Below are positions 40,830-48,279 of a stretch of DNA of 64,000 nucleotides, one piece after another. Source of the stretch: Ardenticatena maritima (GTDB lineage Bacteria > Chloroflexota > Anaerolineae > Ardenticatenales > Ardenticatenaceae); the NCBI RefSeq assembly GCF_001306175.1, contig NZ_LGKN01000005.1, positions 372,001 to 436,000 on the forward strand. Direction: 5' to 3'. Both the position numbers and the translations under genes were made by a program. Numbering within the stretch: the first letter of the stretch is position 1; each line of letters begins with the position of its first letter. The notes under the pieces are model-generated. The model did not search any database, was not told the DNA's origin, and saw nothing but the letters and a program-made list of their open reading frames with translations.

Positions 40830-43217
40830 ATGCGAGATACCTCGCGCCACGTCAACCCCACACATTTGCGCGCCTTGCTGGTTGAAGACAACCCAAACGA
40901 CGCGCGCACCATCATGGCGGCGTTGCATACCGTTTCCGCCTTTACGTGGGATATCGTTTCTGTCGAAACCCTCTCTGAAGCATGTGAGATCGTCTTGCAA
41001 CAAGCATTCGACATTGTTTTTTTGGACCTCAACTTACCTGACTCCACCGGTGTACACACGGTCAAGAAATTTATTGCCGCCGCGCCAACTGTTCCCATCA
41101 TTGTGCTGACAGCAGTCCACTCGCGCCATATCACCTCGATGGTTTTACAACTCGGCGCAGAAGAATATCTGCTGAAAGATGAACTCAACCATACCAATCT
41201 TGAACGTGTCATACGCTATGCCATAGACCGCAAACGCGCTGAACAAACACTGCGCGAAAGCGAAGAACGGTATCGTACCCTGGTTGAACAATCACCAGAC
41301 GCCATCATCATTCACGCCGACGGGCAAATTGTGTTCGCCAATCAGCGCGCGGCCGAATTTGTCGGTGCCGCCTCCCCCCGCGACTTAGTGGGGCGCAATC
41401 CACTTGATTTTATTCACCCTGATGAACACCCCATCTCCATTGCGCGTATCCGCCACATGCTCACCACCGGCGAACCGGTGCCCCCCCAACAACACCGCAT
41501 TGTGCGGGTTGATGGCAGCGTGCTCCACACCGAAATCGTCTCGTCGCCGCTCATGTGGCAAGGACGCCCAGCCATTCAAGTATTGGTGCGCAATATCAGC
41601 GACCGCATACGCCAGGAAAAACGCTGGCAAGCCATAGCCACCCTTGCCGACGCCTTGCGAGACATCACCCGACTCGAAGAGGTGTACACCCTTGCGGCTG
41701 AGGTGATCAAAGACCAACTCAACGCAGCTGCGGTCGCCCTTCTGGAACAACGCTCACCAGACACATTTTTGATTGCCTGCACAACCGGCGCATGGGAAGC
41801 CCTGCAAGGGCACTCTGTTCAAATTGACCCTGACTTTGCCCAAACCGCCTTGCAACAAAAAAGCGCCGCTGCGCTCTCTCTCAATGAGATTCAAGATGTA
41901 CTGACACACCAAAAGTTTCCATTTTATGAAGATTTGCAGACCATGGATGCACTGGCCTATGTTCCCTTGCGCAGCCATCATGACACCTTTGGGCTTGTTA
42001 TTATCGGCACAAACAAAATGCCCGATGAGCAAGACCTTGCGTTGCTCACGCTCCTCGCCGATTTTACAGCCAGTGCGTGCCGGCGTGTCCAACTCTACGA
42101 AGAAACCCGACGCCAACTTCACCGCATGACCGCCCTGCGTGATATCGCCGTGGCGATGACTGGCAGCCTTGAATTGCATCTCACCGCCGATATTCTGCTC
42201 TCGCACACCACCACTTTGCTCGAAGCAGACGCCGCTGCGTTGCTGGTACTGGATGAAGAAAGCATGACGCTTTCGCATCTCGCCAACTACGGCTTCTTGT
42301 TCCGTGACATCGAACAAGCATATGTGCGCGTAGGCCAAGGCTTAGCGGGAACGGTCGCCCGTACACGCAAGGTTGTCTGGTCAAATGCGCCCCTCTATGA
42401 CGAACGGGCAACATCCGTCCATCGAGACCTGATGGAAAAAGAGGGGTTCGTTCTCTATCACGGTGCGCCGCTTCTGGCGCGTGGGGTGCTGAAAGGCGTT
42501 CTAGAAGTGTACCATCGCCATCCTGTTTCTATTGACAAAGAATGGCTCGAAATGCTGCACCTCATCACCAACCAGGCCGCCGTCGCGATTGACGTTCTCT
42601 CATTGGTAGATGCCAGCCGCCGCGCACATTTGCAATTGCGCATTGCCTACGACGAAACCATCGAAGGATGGGCGCGCGCGCTTGAACTGCGCGACCATGA
42701 AACCGAAGGGCACAGTCGCCGTGTAACCGCCGCAACACTCGCGCTTGCTCGCCGCGTTGGCGTCCCCGATAAGGATTTACTTCACATTCGGCGTGGGGCT
42801 TTGCTGCACGATATTGGTAAAATCGGCATTCCAGACGCCATCCTCAACAAGCCGGGACCACTCACCCCCGAAGAGTGGGAAGTGATGCGCTTGCATCCGG
42901 TCTATGCCTATGAACTCCTTTCGCCCATCGAATACCTGCGCCCCGCCATTGATATCCCCTACTGCCACCACGAAAAATGGGACGGCAGCGGGTATCCCCG
43001 CGGGCTGGCAGAGCACCAAATTCCCCTCGCAGCGCGCTTGTTTGCCATCGTAGACGTGTGGGACGCCCTCTCCCACGACCGCCCATACCGCCGCGCGTGG
43101 CCACAGGAAAAAGTCATCGCCTATCTTCGCGAGCAGGCTGGGAAACATTTCGACCCAGACATTCTGCCTCTCTTTTTGCTTATGCTGGAAAGCGGCGAAC
43201 TGGCACATCTCGGGTAA
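40830..43217 (+). CDS. REC-PAS-GAF-GAF-HD-GYP response protein (probable c-di-GMP phosphodiesterase)
   Basis: A 795-residue cytoplasmic protein. Receiver domain (1-130) with ALLVEDNPNDARTIM and the phospho-acceptor Asp in IVFLDLNLPDSTG; PAS (about 145-265); two GAF domains (about 275-420 and 430-590); C-terminal HD-GYP (about 605-795). The HD-GYP shows HDIGKIGIPDAILNKPGPLTPEE, CHHEKWDGSGYPRGL and VDVWDALSHDRPYRR, i.e. all metal ligands and the GYP loop, so c-di-GMP hydrolysis is likely. The ATG at 40830 follows AAGGAG; an in-frame ATG at 40806 overlaps the previous stop. It is paired with the upstream PAS pseudokinase. Confidence 0.92.
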   Translation: MRDTSRHVNPTHLRALLVEDNPNDARTIMAALHTVSAFTWDIVSVETLSEACEIVLQQAFDIVFLDLNLPDSTGVHTVKKFIAAAPTVPIIVLTAVHSRHITSMVLQLGAEEYLLKDELNHTNLERVIRYAIDRKRAEQTLRESEERYRTLVEQSPDAIIIHADGQIVFANQRAAEFVGAASPRDLVGRNPLDFIHPDEHPISIARIRHMLTTGEPVPPQQHRIVRVDGSVLHTEIVSSPLMWQGRPAIQVLVRNISDRIRQEKRWQAIATLADALRDITRLEEVYTLAAEVIKDQLNAAAVALLEQRSPDTFLIACTTGAWEALQGHSVQIDPDFAQTALQQKSAAALSLNEIQDVLTHQKFPFYEDLQTMDALAYVPLRSHHDTFGLVIIGTNKMPDEQDLALLTLLADFTASACRRVQLYEETRRQLHRMTALRDIAVAMTGSLELHLTADILLSHTTTLLEADAAALLVLDEESMTLSHLANYGFLFRDIEQAYVRVGQGLAGTVARTRKVVWSNAPLYDERATSVHRDLMEKEGFVLYHGAPLLARGVLKGVLEVYHRHPVSIDKEWLEMLHLITNQAAVAIDVLSLVDASRRAHLQLRIAYDETIEGWARALELRDHETEGHSRRVTAATLALARRVGVPDKDLLHIRRGALLHDIGKIGIPDAILNKPGPLTPEEWEVMRLHPVYAYELLSPIEYLRPAIDIPYCHHEKWDGSGYPRGLAEHQIPLAARLFAIVDVWDALSHDRPYRRAWPQEKVIAYLREQAGKHFDPDILPLFLLMLESGELAHLG

Positions 43218-43250
43218 ATCCATCGCCACGACACGCGCGCCAGGTGCTGC

Positions 43251-43742
43251 TCATACCACCGGGCGCGGTCGCCGTAGCACCAGCGCCGGCCACGTAATGC
43301 CAAACGCAATCGCCGCTAACACCAGCGCTGTTTTGATGGCGTCATATGCCGCTTGCCAAAGCAAAACCTGCCCCGCACCCGCATCCGGCGTATTCGAGAA
43401 GTCAATCAAATTGAGCATGGTGCCAAAAGCAAACGCCCCCGGCACCATCGGAATCGCCGCCGAAACGGTAAACACCAGCGCCGGCGTGTGCGTGCGCCGC
43501 GCCAGCCATTCCCCCAACAAACCAATCGCCATTGCCCCCAACAGCGTCCCGGCTTCAATACTAAGCCCCATTTGCATGCAGAATGTGCGCACCATGTGCC
43601 CGACCGCACCGCCGAGCATACACCCCCACAACAAGCGCGGCGGCACGCTAAACAAAACGGCAAACCCCAACGCCGCAATTGCCGACCACCAAGCATCACG
43701 CAACAAAAGCCAACCCCATTCCATCCATGTGTTTGCGTTCAT
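43251..43742 (-). CDS. ThrE-type exporter, small membrane half
   Basis: A 163-residue membrane protein with about five helices, matching the C-terminal part of threonine/serine exporter ThrE (the DUF3815/ThrE_2 domain). Marks: AIAALGFAVLFSVPPRLLWGCMLGGAVGHMVR and ALVFTVSAAIPMVPGAFAFGTM, the latter with the family's PxVPGxxxF-type motif. Its ATG overlaps the stop of the gene for the other half by 4 bp. In many bacteria both halves are one polypeptide; here they are separate, translationally coupled genes. A longer open frame upstream is not coding. Confidence 0.85.
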   Translation of the reverse strand: MNANTWMEWGWLLLRDAWWSAIAALGFAVLFSVPPRLLWGCMLGGAVGHMVRTFCMQMGLSIEAGTLLGAMAIGLLGEWLARRTHTPALVFTVSAAIPMVPGAFAFGTMLNLIDFSNTPDAGAGQVLLWQAAYDAIKTALVLAAIAFGITWPALVLRRPRPVV

Positions 43743-44542
43743 CGCGGCACCCCCAAAAGACTCATTGCCAACCACAAGCCCAGTGCAATCGCCATCGAAA
43801 TTAACCCGCCTTGCACACCACGCGCCCAACCAATCACCAAATGCCCCGTAATCAAATCCTCGGCGGCATTGATGAGCGGCACCCCCGGCACAAGCAACAA
43901 GACCGACGCCGTGAGCGCCGTTTGCGGCTTCGCCGTCAACGGCAGGCGCACCAGCAGCAGCACCACCACGCCGGCGGTAAAAGCCGTCGCCAACGTCACC
44001 AACAACGGGTTGAATGCCCGTTGCGCCATGGTGAGACGCACCCACATGGCAGCCGCAGCCGCCACAAACGTGACCCCAAACGCGCCCCAATCACCACCCA
44101 TCAAACGGTTGAACGCAGCACACGCCAACGCCACCAACCCGATGACAAGCCAGCGCGGGGCATGCGGAGGGTGCGCCGCCAACGCTTCCAGCGCCGCCCG
44201 CACTTCATACAAATCGTACTCGCCGCTTTCAGCACGGCGGCTTATTTCATTGACCTGCGTCAAAACATGCATGTTGACGCCATGCCGCACCACGCGCCGC
44301 ATTTTCGTGCGAAATTCCCCATGGCTGATGGTGCTCACCAACAGCCCATTGGGTGAAACCAGAATATCCATCCATTCCGCGCCCAAAGCCGTCCCCAAGC
44401 GGTGGACCGTCTCTTCGACGCGCTGCGCATCAGCGCCATATTGCAACAACAATTGCCCCGCCAGCAGACACACATCCGCAATTTTGCGCAACGTCTCGCG
44501 GGAAAGAGGGGGTTTTGTGGATACGGCGTCGTTCATAGCCAT
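43739..44542 (-). CDS. ThrE-type exporter, large half
   Basis: A 267-residue protein of the ThrE (DUF1212) domain. A soluble N-terminal part, LLLQYGADAQRVEETVHRLGTALGAEWMDILVSPNGL, resembles the family's hydrolase-like region, and is followed by five helices ending in VPGVPLINAAEDLITGHLVIGWARG. ThrE exports threonine and serine in Corynebacterium. The ATG at 44542 follows AGGAGG; another at 44536 is possible. The promoter upstream carries a TGCAA inverted repeat. Together with the 43251-43742 product it should form one exporter. Confidence 0.87.
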   Translation of the reverse strand: MAMNDAVSTKPPLSRETLRKIADVCLLAGQLLLQYGADAQRVEETVHRLGTALGAEWMDILVSPNGLLVSTISHGEFRTKMRRVVRHGVNMHVLTQVNEISRRAESGEYDLYEVRAALEALAAHPPHAPRWLVIGLVALACAAFNRLMGGDWGAFGVTFVAAAAAMWVRLTMAQRAFNPLLVTLATAFTAGVVVLLLVRLPLTAKPQTALTASVLLLVPGVPLINAAEDLITGHLVIGWARGVQGGLISMAIALGLWLAMSLLGVPR

Positions 44543-44610
44543 CTGCTCGCCTCCTGTGTGGCCGTTGATAGACACCATCGTCAGGGGCAAACGCCGTTGG
44601 TTGCAATCGC

Positions 44611-44638
44611 AGTGTACGCCTATTTGTGAAAAATGCAA
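44611..44638 (-). promoter_or_regulatory. Promoter of the split thrE operon
   Basis: Reverse strand: TTGCAT (44638-44633), 16-bp spacer, TACACT (44616-44611). Confidence 0.6.
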
Positions 44639-44649
44639 CAATCATTGCA
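44634..44649. promoter_or_regulatory. Operator-like inverted repeat over the thrE -35 element
   Basis: TGCAA (44634-44638) and TTGCA (44645-44649) form an inverted repeat with a 6-bp spacer that overlaps the -35 hexamer, a position suited to repression. Confidence 0.35.
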
Positions 44650-44671
44650 AAAAAGTCTCAAAAAGAGAACA

Positions 44672-45088
44672 TTACACGTCAAACACGATCGTGGCTTCCC
44701 ACGTGCCATCTTCGCGTTGGGCGATACGCAAATCGTGATACGTGACGGCTTTGATATCTTCAAACGGCTCAAAATCAACGGTTCCCCAACATAGCCGCGC
44801 CGTCAGCGTCGTATCGCTCAGCGATTCAATCTCAACACGCGCCAGATATTCGCCGCTCGTTTCATGTTGCACAAGTAATTCGGTCAACCAATCCACCAGC
44901 AAACTCTCTGGGTCAATTGAAGAGAGCGTGCGCCGTTCTTCACGCAGGCAAGGCACACGGTGGCGCTCGCCGCCCGCAATCAAATCAAACATTCCCAATG
45001 CCGCGCATTCATACACGCCTTCGCGCGTCTCCGCCTGCACACGGATGGCAAGGTCGGCTGTGTGGCTCAATTCTTCATACGTGCACAT
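44672..45088 (-). CDS. Archease
   Basis: A 138-residue protein of the archease family: YEELSHTADLAIRVQAETREGVYECAALGMFDLI at the N-terminus, SLLVDWLTELLVQHE in the middle and the ending AVTYHDLRIAQREDGTWEATIVFDV, with the conserved Asp and His residues of the calcium-binding site. Archease activates the RNA ligase RtcB, allowing multiple turnovers in RNA repair or tRNA splicing. No rtcB lies in the window. The ATG at 45088 follows AAGGAG; earlier in-frame starts have no site. Confidence 0.92.
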   Translation of the reverse strand: MCTYEELSHTADLAIRVQAETREGVYECAALGMFDLIAGGERHRVPCLREERRTLSSIDPESLLVDWLTELLVQHETSGEYLARVEIESLSDTTLTARLCWGTVDFEPFEDIKAVTYHDLRIAQREDGTWEATIVFDV

Positions 45089-45115
45089 AGCGCTGACTCC
45101 TTCACTTTTTGCGCA

Positions 45116-45144
45116 ATCGTAGCCAATTTGGGCAACTCGTCGAA
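45116..45144 (-). promoter_or_regulatory. Promoter of the archease gene
   Basis: Reverse strand: TTCGAC (45144-45139), 17-bp spacer, TACGAT (45121-45116), 28 bp before the ATG. Confidence 0.5.
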
Positions 45145-45148
45145 TAGT

Positions 45149-45177
45149 TTGCCGCTCAGGGGGGCGAGTGTTAGAAT
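45149..45177 (+). promoter_or_regulatory. Promoter of the glycosyltransferase operon
   Basis: TTGCCG (45149-45154), 17-bp spacer, TAGAAT (45172-45177). It is divergent from the archease promoter. Confidence 0.55.
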
Positions 45178-45206
45178 ACACACCGCTTGAAAGACGAGGA
45201 AGATTT

Positions 45207-46136
45207 ATGATTGATGTGGGCATTATCATCGTCAACTACAATACCAAAAAATTGCTGCTTGATTGCCTTCGTTCCGTTTTGGCAAACGAAGGCGTTTCGT
45301 ACCATATTTGCGTTGTTGACAATTGCTCGACCGATGGGAGCGCGGAAGCCGTACGGGAAGCCTTTCCCGAAGTGGAAGTGATTGTCACGCCGCGTAACGG
45401 CGGCTACTCTTATGCCAACAACATTGGGTTGCGGCGCTTTGGCTTCCATGATGAACCCGGCACCCCTCCCGCGCCCGATGCGCCGCGCTATGTCTTGCTT
45501 CTCAATCCGGATACGGTGCTCCCACCAAACGCGCTGGCGGATATGGTCGCCTTCATGGATGCGCACCCCGAAGCCGGCGCGGCTGGTCCCAAAATTTTGC
45601 GCCCCGACGGCTCGCTGGACCGTGCATGTCGCCGTTCGTTCCCAACGCCCGAAGTGAGTTTCTGGCGCATGACGGGGCTCAGTTTTCTCTTTCCGAAGAG
45701 CAAGCGGTTCGGTCGGTATAACCTGACGTATATCTCGCCCGATGAAACGATTGAGGTGGATTCGGTTGTCGGGGCGTTCATGATGGTGCGCCGCGAAGCG
45801 GTGCGCGACGTCGGCTTGCTCGACGAACAATTTTTCATGTATGGTGAAGATTTGGATTGGGCGTATCGCATCAAACAAGCGGGCTGGCGTATCTGGTACA
45901 ATGCCAATGTGACGATTCTGCATTATAAAGGTGCAGCGAGCCGACAGCGCAGCGTGCGCTCTATCCTGGCATTTTACGATGCCATGCACCGCTTCCATCG
46001 AAAACATTACTGGCATCAAACCATCACACCGCTCAATTGGCTCATCGAAGCCGGCATTTGGGTCTTTTGTGGCATTGAACTGGTACGCAACGCATTTCGT
46101 CCGCGAGAGCGAAAAGGAGTGGCTTCGGCAGTATGA
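45207..46136 (+). CDS. Family 2 glycosyltransferase (rhamnosyltransferase-like)
   Basis: A 309-residue GT-A enzyme: VGIIIVNYNTKKLLLDCLRSVL at the start, VVDNCSTDGSAEAVRE (nucleotide-sugar site), VLLLNPDTVLPPNALADMV (DxD-like NPD), DSVVGAFMMVRREAVRDVGLLDEQFFMYGEDLDWAYRIKQAGW (acceptor/catalytic ED). The C-terminal 50 residues contain an amphipathic or membrane-associated segment. Such enzymes add sugars to exopolysaccharide repeat units. Its stop overlaps the ATG of the priming sugar transferase gene, so they make one polysaccharide operon. Confidence 0.92.
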   Translation: MIDVGIIIVNYNTKKLLLDCLRSVLANEGVSYHICVVDNCSTDGSAEAVREAFPEVEVIVTPRNGGYSYANNIGLRRFGFHDEPGTPPAPDAPRYVLLLNPDTVLPPNALADMVAFMDAHPEAGAAGPKILRPDGSLDRACRRSFPTPEVSFWRMTGLSFLFPKSKRFGRYNLTYISPDETIEVDSVVGAFMMVRREAVRDVGLLDEQFFMYGEDLDWAYRIKQAGWRIWYNANVTILHYKGAASRQRSVRSILAFYDAMHRFHRKHYWHQTITPLNWLIEAGIWVFCGIELVRNAFRPRERKGVASAV

Positions 46137-47683
46137 AGGCAAGTTATCCGCAAATCAAAAACCAACCCGAACCATCTACCGTTTCGCCCGCGGTCACCGA
46201 AGATGTCCAGGGGCTTCGCCCTGCTTTGCAGGTTGTGACCGCCGAAGAACCTTCAATCGCGCAACAGGCCGCCGAACGCCAACGACGGCGTCGCCGCGCG
46301 TTTCTCTTCCCTCTCCTGCAAATTGCGACTGATGCGATCATGGCGGCTGTCGCCTTCTACCTGGCGTACCGCCTGCGCCTGACCATTGAGTTTCCGCCAC
46401 CGGTCTCAATTCCGCCCTTCCAGGCGTACACCGGTATGCTTGCCATTCACGTGGTGGCGCTCGTTCTGGCGTATTCGATGGCACGCCTGTATCGCCGCAA
46501 ACGTGTGCTCTCGTTTGTGGATGAACTGGGGCGCGTCATTTCAGCCACCTCGATTGGCATGGTGCTGGCTATCGCCGCTACATCATTCGCCTACAAAAAC
46601 GCTATTGACTACCCTCGCTTGATGGTGGTCTATGCGTGGGGGCTGAGCATTCTGCTGGTGATGGTTGGGCGTGTGCTCAATGGGCGCTTGCAAAAAGCCT
46701 TGCAAGCCCGCGATTTTACCTACGAAAACGTCCTTGTCGTGGGCGCCGGCGATACCGCGAACATGGTGTTGAAAGCCATCAACCGCGCGCCGGGGCAAGG
46801 GTATCGCGCTGTGGGGTTTGTCACCCTCAACGGCTATCCCGTCCTGGATTCACTCCCCGCGCCGCTACTCGGCACGGACAAGGACATTCCCCGCCTCATT
46901 GACCGCTATGGTGTGGATGAAGTCATCATCGCCTTGCCCGAAGCCAGTCATCGGGAAATTCTGCGCATCATTGGATTGTGTGAGCGCGAAAAAGTCACCA
47001 TCAAGGTCTTCCCCGACCTCTTCCAACTGATTGCCGGCGATATGGAAATCAGCGACCTGAACGGTCTGCCATTGTTGACGGTGCGCGATATCGCCCTGCG
47101 CGGCTGGAAACTGGCGGCCAAGCGCCTGATTGACATTGTGGTGAGTGCAACAGCGTTGGTGTTGCTTTCGCCCTTTATGCTCCTCATCGCCATTCTCATC
47201 AAACTGGATTCCCCTGGTCCGGTCTTTTACACGCAAGAGCGCATGGGGCTGGACGCCAAACCCTTCCAGATGCTCAAATTCCGCTCCATGCGACAAGACG
47301 CGGAAAAGTTTGGCCCTGGCTGGACCACTGAAAACGACCCGCGCCGCACGCGCCTGGGGAGCATCTTGCGCCGCCTGAGCATTGACGAACTGCCGCAACT
47401 GATCAACGTCCTGCTGGGGGAAATGAGCCTGGTGGGACCACGCCCTGAACGCCCAATCTACGTGGAGCAATTCCGCCGCTACATCCCGCGGTACATGGAC
47501 CGCCACCGCGAAAAAGCCGGCTTGACAGGGTGGGCGCAAGTCAACGGGTTGCGGGGTGATACGAGTATCGCCGAACGCACGAAGTATGATTTGTGGTACA
47601 TCGAGAACTGGTCACTCACGCTCGACTTCAAGATTATGCTGATGACACTGGTACGCATTTTTACCGACCGCAACGCGTATTAG
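46133..47683 (+). CDS. Polyprenyl-phosphate sugar-phosphate transferase (exopolysaccharide priming enzyme)
   Basis: A 516-residue protein of the WbaP/CpsE (PNPT-unrelated) type. Four N-terminal helices (about 55-175), a CoA-binding-like Rossmann domain (ENVLVVGAGDTANMVLKAI), a further helix near 330, and the catalytic bacterial sugar transferase domain: KRLIDIVVSATALVLLSPFMLLIAILIKLDSPGPVFYTQERMG, FKMLKFRSMR-like FQMLKFRSMRQDAEK, LRRLSIDELPQLINVLLGEMSLVGPRPERP and GLTGWAQVNGLRGDT. It transfers a sugar phosphate to undecaprenyl phosphate to start polymer synthesis. Confidence 0.94.
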   Translation: MKASYPQIKNQPEPSTVSPAVTEDVQGLRPALQVVTAEEPSIAQQAAERQRRRRRAFLFPLLQIATDAIMAAVAFYLAYRLRLTIEFPPPVSIPPFQAYTGMLAIHVVALVLAYSMARLYRRKRVLSFVDELGRVISATSIGMVLAIAATSFAYKNAIDYPRLMVVYAWGLSILLVMVGRVLNGRLQKALQARDFTYENVLVVGAGDTANMVLKAINRAPGQGYRAVGFVTLNGYPVLDSLPAPLLGTDKDIPRLIDRYGVDEVIIALPEASHREILRIIGLCEREKVTIKVFPDLFQLIAGDMEISDLNGLPLLTVRDIALRGWKLAAKRLIDIVVSATALVLLSPFMLLIAILIKLDSPGPVFYTQERMGLDAKPFQMLKFRSMRQDAEKFGPGWTTENDPRRTRLGSILRRLSIDELPQLINVLLGEMSLVGPRPERPIYVEQFRRYIPRYMDRHREKAGLTGWAQVNGLRGDTSIAERTKYDLWYIENWSLTLDFKIMLMTLVRIFTDRNAY

Positions 47684-47701
47684 TGTGAAGATTCGCCAAA
47701 G

Positions 47702-47729
47702 AAAAAGCCCCCGCGCATGGGGGCTTTTT
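47702..47729 (+). terminator. Terminator of the glycosyltransferase operon
   Basis: AAAAAGCCCCC (47702-47712) and GGGGGCTTTTT (47719-47729), loop GCGCAT. Confidence 0.88.
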
Positions 47730-47742
47730 GCATGCATACCAA

Positions 47743-47770
47743 AACGGCCTCTGCATTGGCAGAGGCCGTT
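47743..47770 (-). terminator. Terminator of the roadblock gene
   Basis: AACGGCCTCTGC (47743-47754) and GCAGAGGCCGTT (47759-47770): a 12-bp perfect stem with T residues on the reverse strand, back to back with the previous terminator. Confidence 0.82.
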
Positions 47771-47789
47771 GCTTTCCGAAACGTCGGTT

Positions 47790-48161
47790 TCAGATGATTT
47801 TCGCCAGGCTTTCAGCAGCACGCCGCATATCGAGGAAGACCAAGCCCAACTTCGCCTCTTGCCGTGCAAGAACCGTCAACACCGCTTCTTCACCGACCGA
47901 GGTCAGAATGACATACCCCTTGTCCCCGCGAATATACACCTGATCCAGAGCACCACGCCCCAATTCAGAGGCAATACGCTCACCCAACGAAAGCATTGCC
48001 GCGGACATCGCGGAAACACGGTCTTCTTCCACACCCGTTGGCAAGTCCGATGCAATCGTCAAGCCGTCGGCGCTCACAATAGCGGATGCTTCAATATCGG
48101 GGGAATTGCGACGCAAGGAGCGCAACTCTTCCAACATCTGTTCATTTCGCGATCGAACCAT
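47790..48161 (-). CDS. Roadblock/LC7-domain protein
   Basis: A 123-residue single-domain protein. The segment EASAIVSADGLTIASDLPTGVEEDRVSAMSAAMLSLGERIASELGRG is the classic bacterial roadblock/LC7 core, followed by YVILTSVGEEAVLTVLARQEAKLGLVFLDMRRAAESLAKII. Bacterial members act as regulators or effectors of small Ras-like (MglA-type) GTPases in polarity, motility or gene control. No small GTPase gene is adjacent. The start follows GAGGAGGAAAC. A perfect 15-bp palindrome lies 20 bp upstream. Confidence 0.9.
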   Translation of the reverse strand: MVRSRNEQMLEELRSLRRNSPDIEASAIVSADGLTIASDLPTGVEEDRVSAMSAAMLSLGERIASELGRGALDQVYIRGDKGYVILTSVGEEAVLTVLARQEAKLGLVFLDMRRAAESLAKII

Positions 48162-48180
48162 GACGTAGTTTCCTCCTCAA

Positions 48181-48195
48181 GTCAACATTGTTGAC
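48181..48195. promoter_or_regulatory. Perfect 15-bp palindrome upstream of the roadblock gene
   Basis: GTCAACATTGTTGAC, with 7-bp arms around a central T, 20 bp upstream of the start codon. It is shaped like an operator. Confidence 0.4.
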
Positions 48196-48279
48196 AAATC
48201 ATTGATGTGTGCCCAGTGAATACTGTATTGCTATCACCAAACGTACCATAAGTCAAGGTTTTGGTCAATGGTGCTTTTG

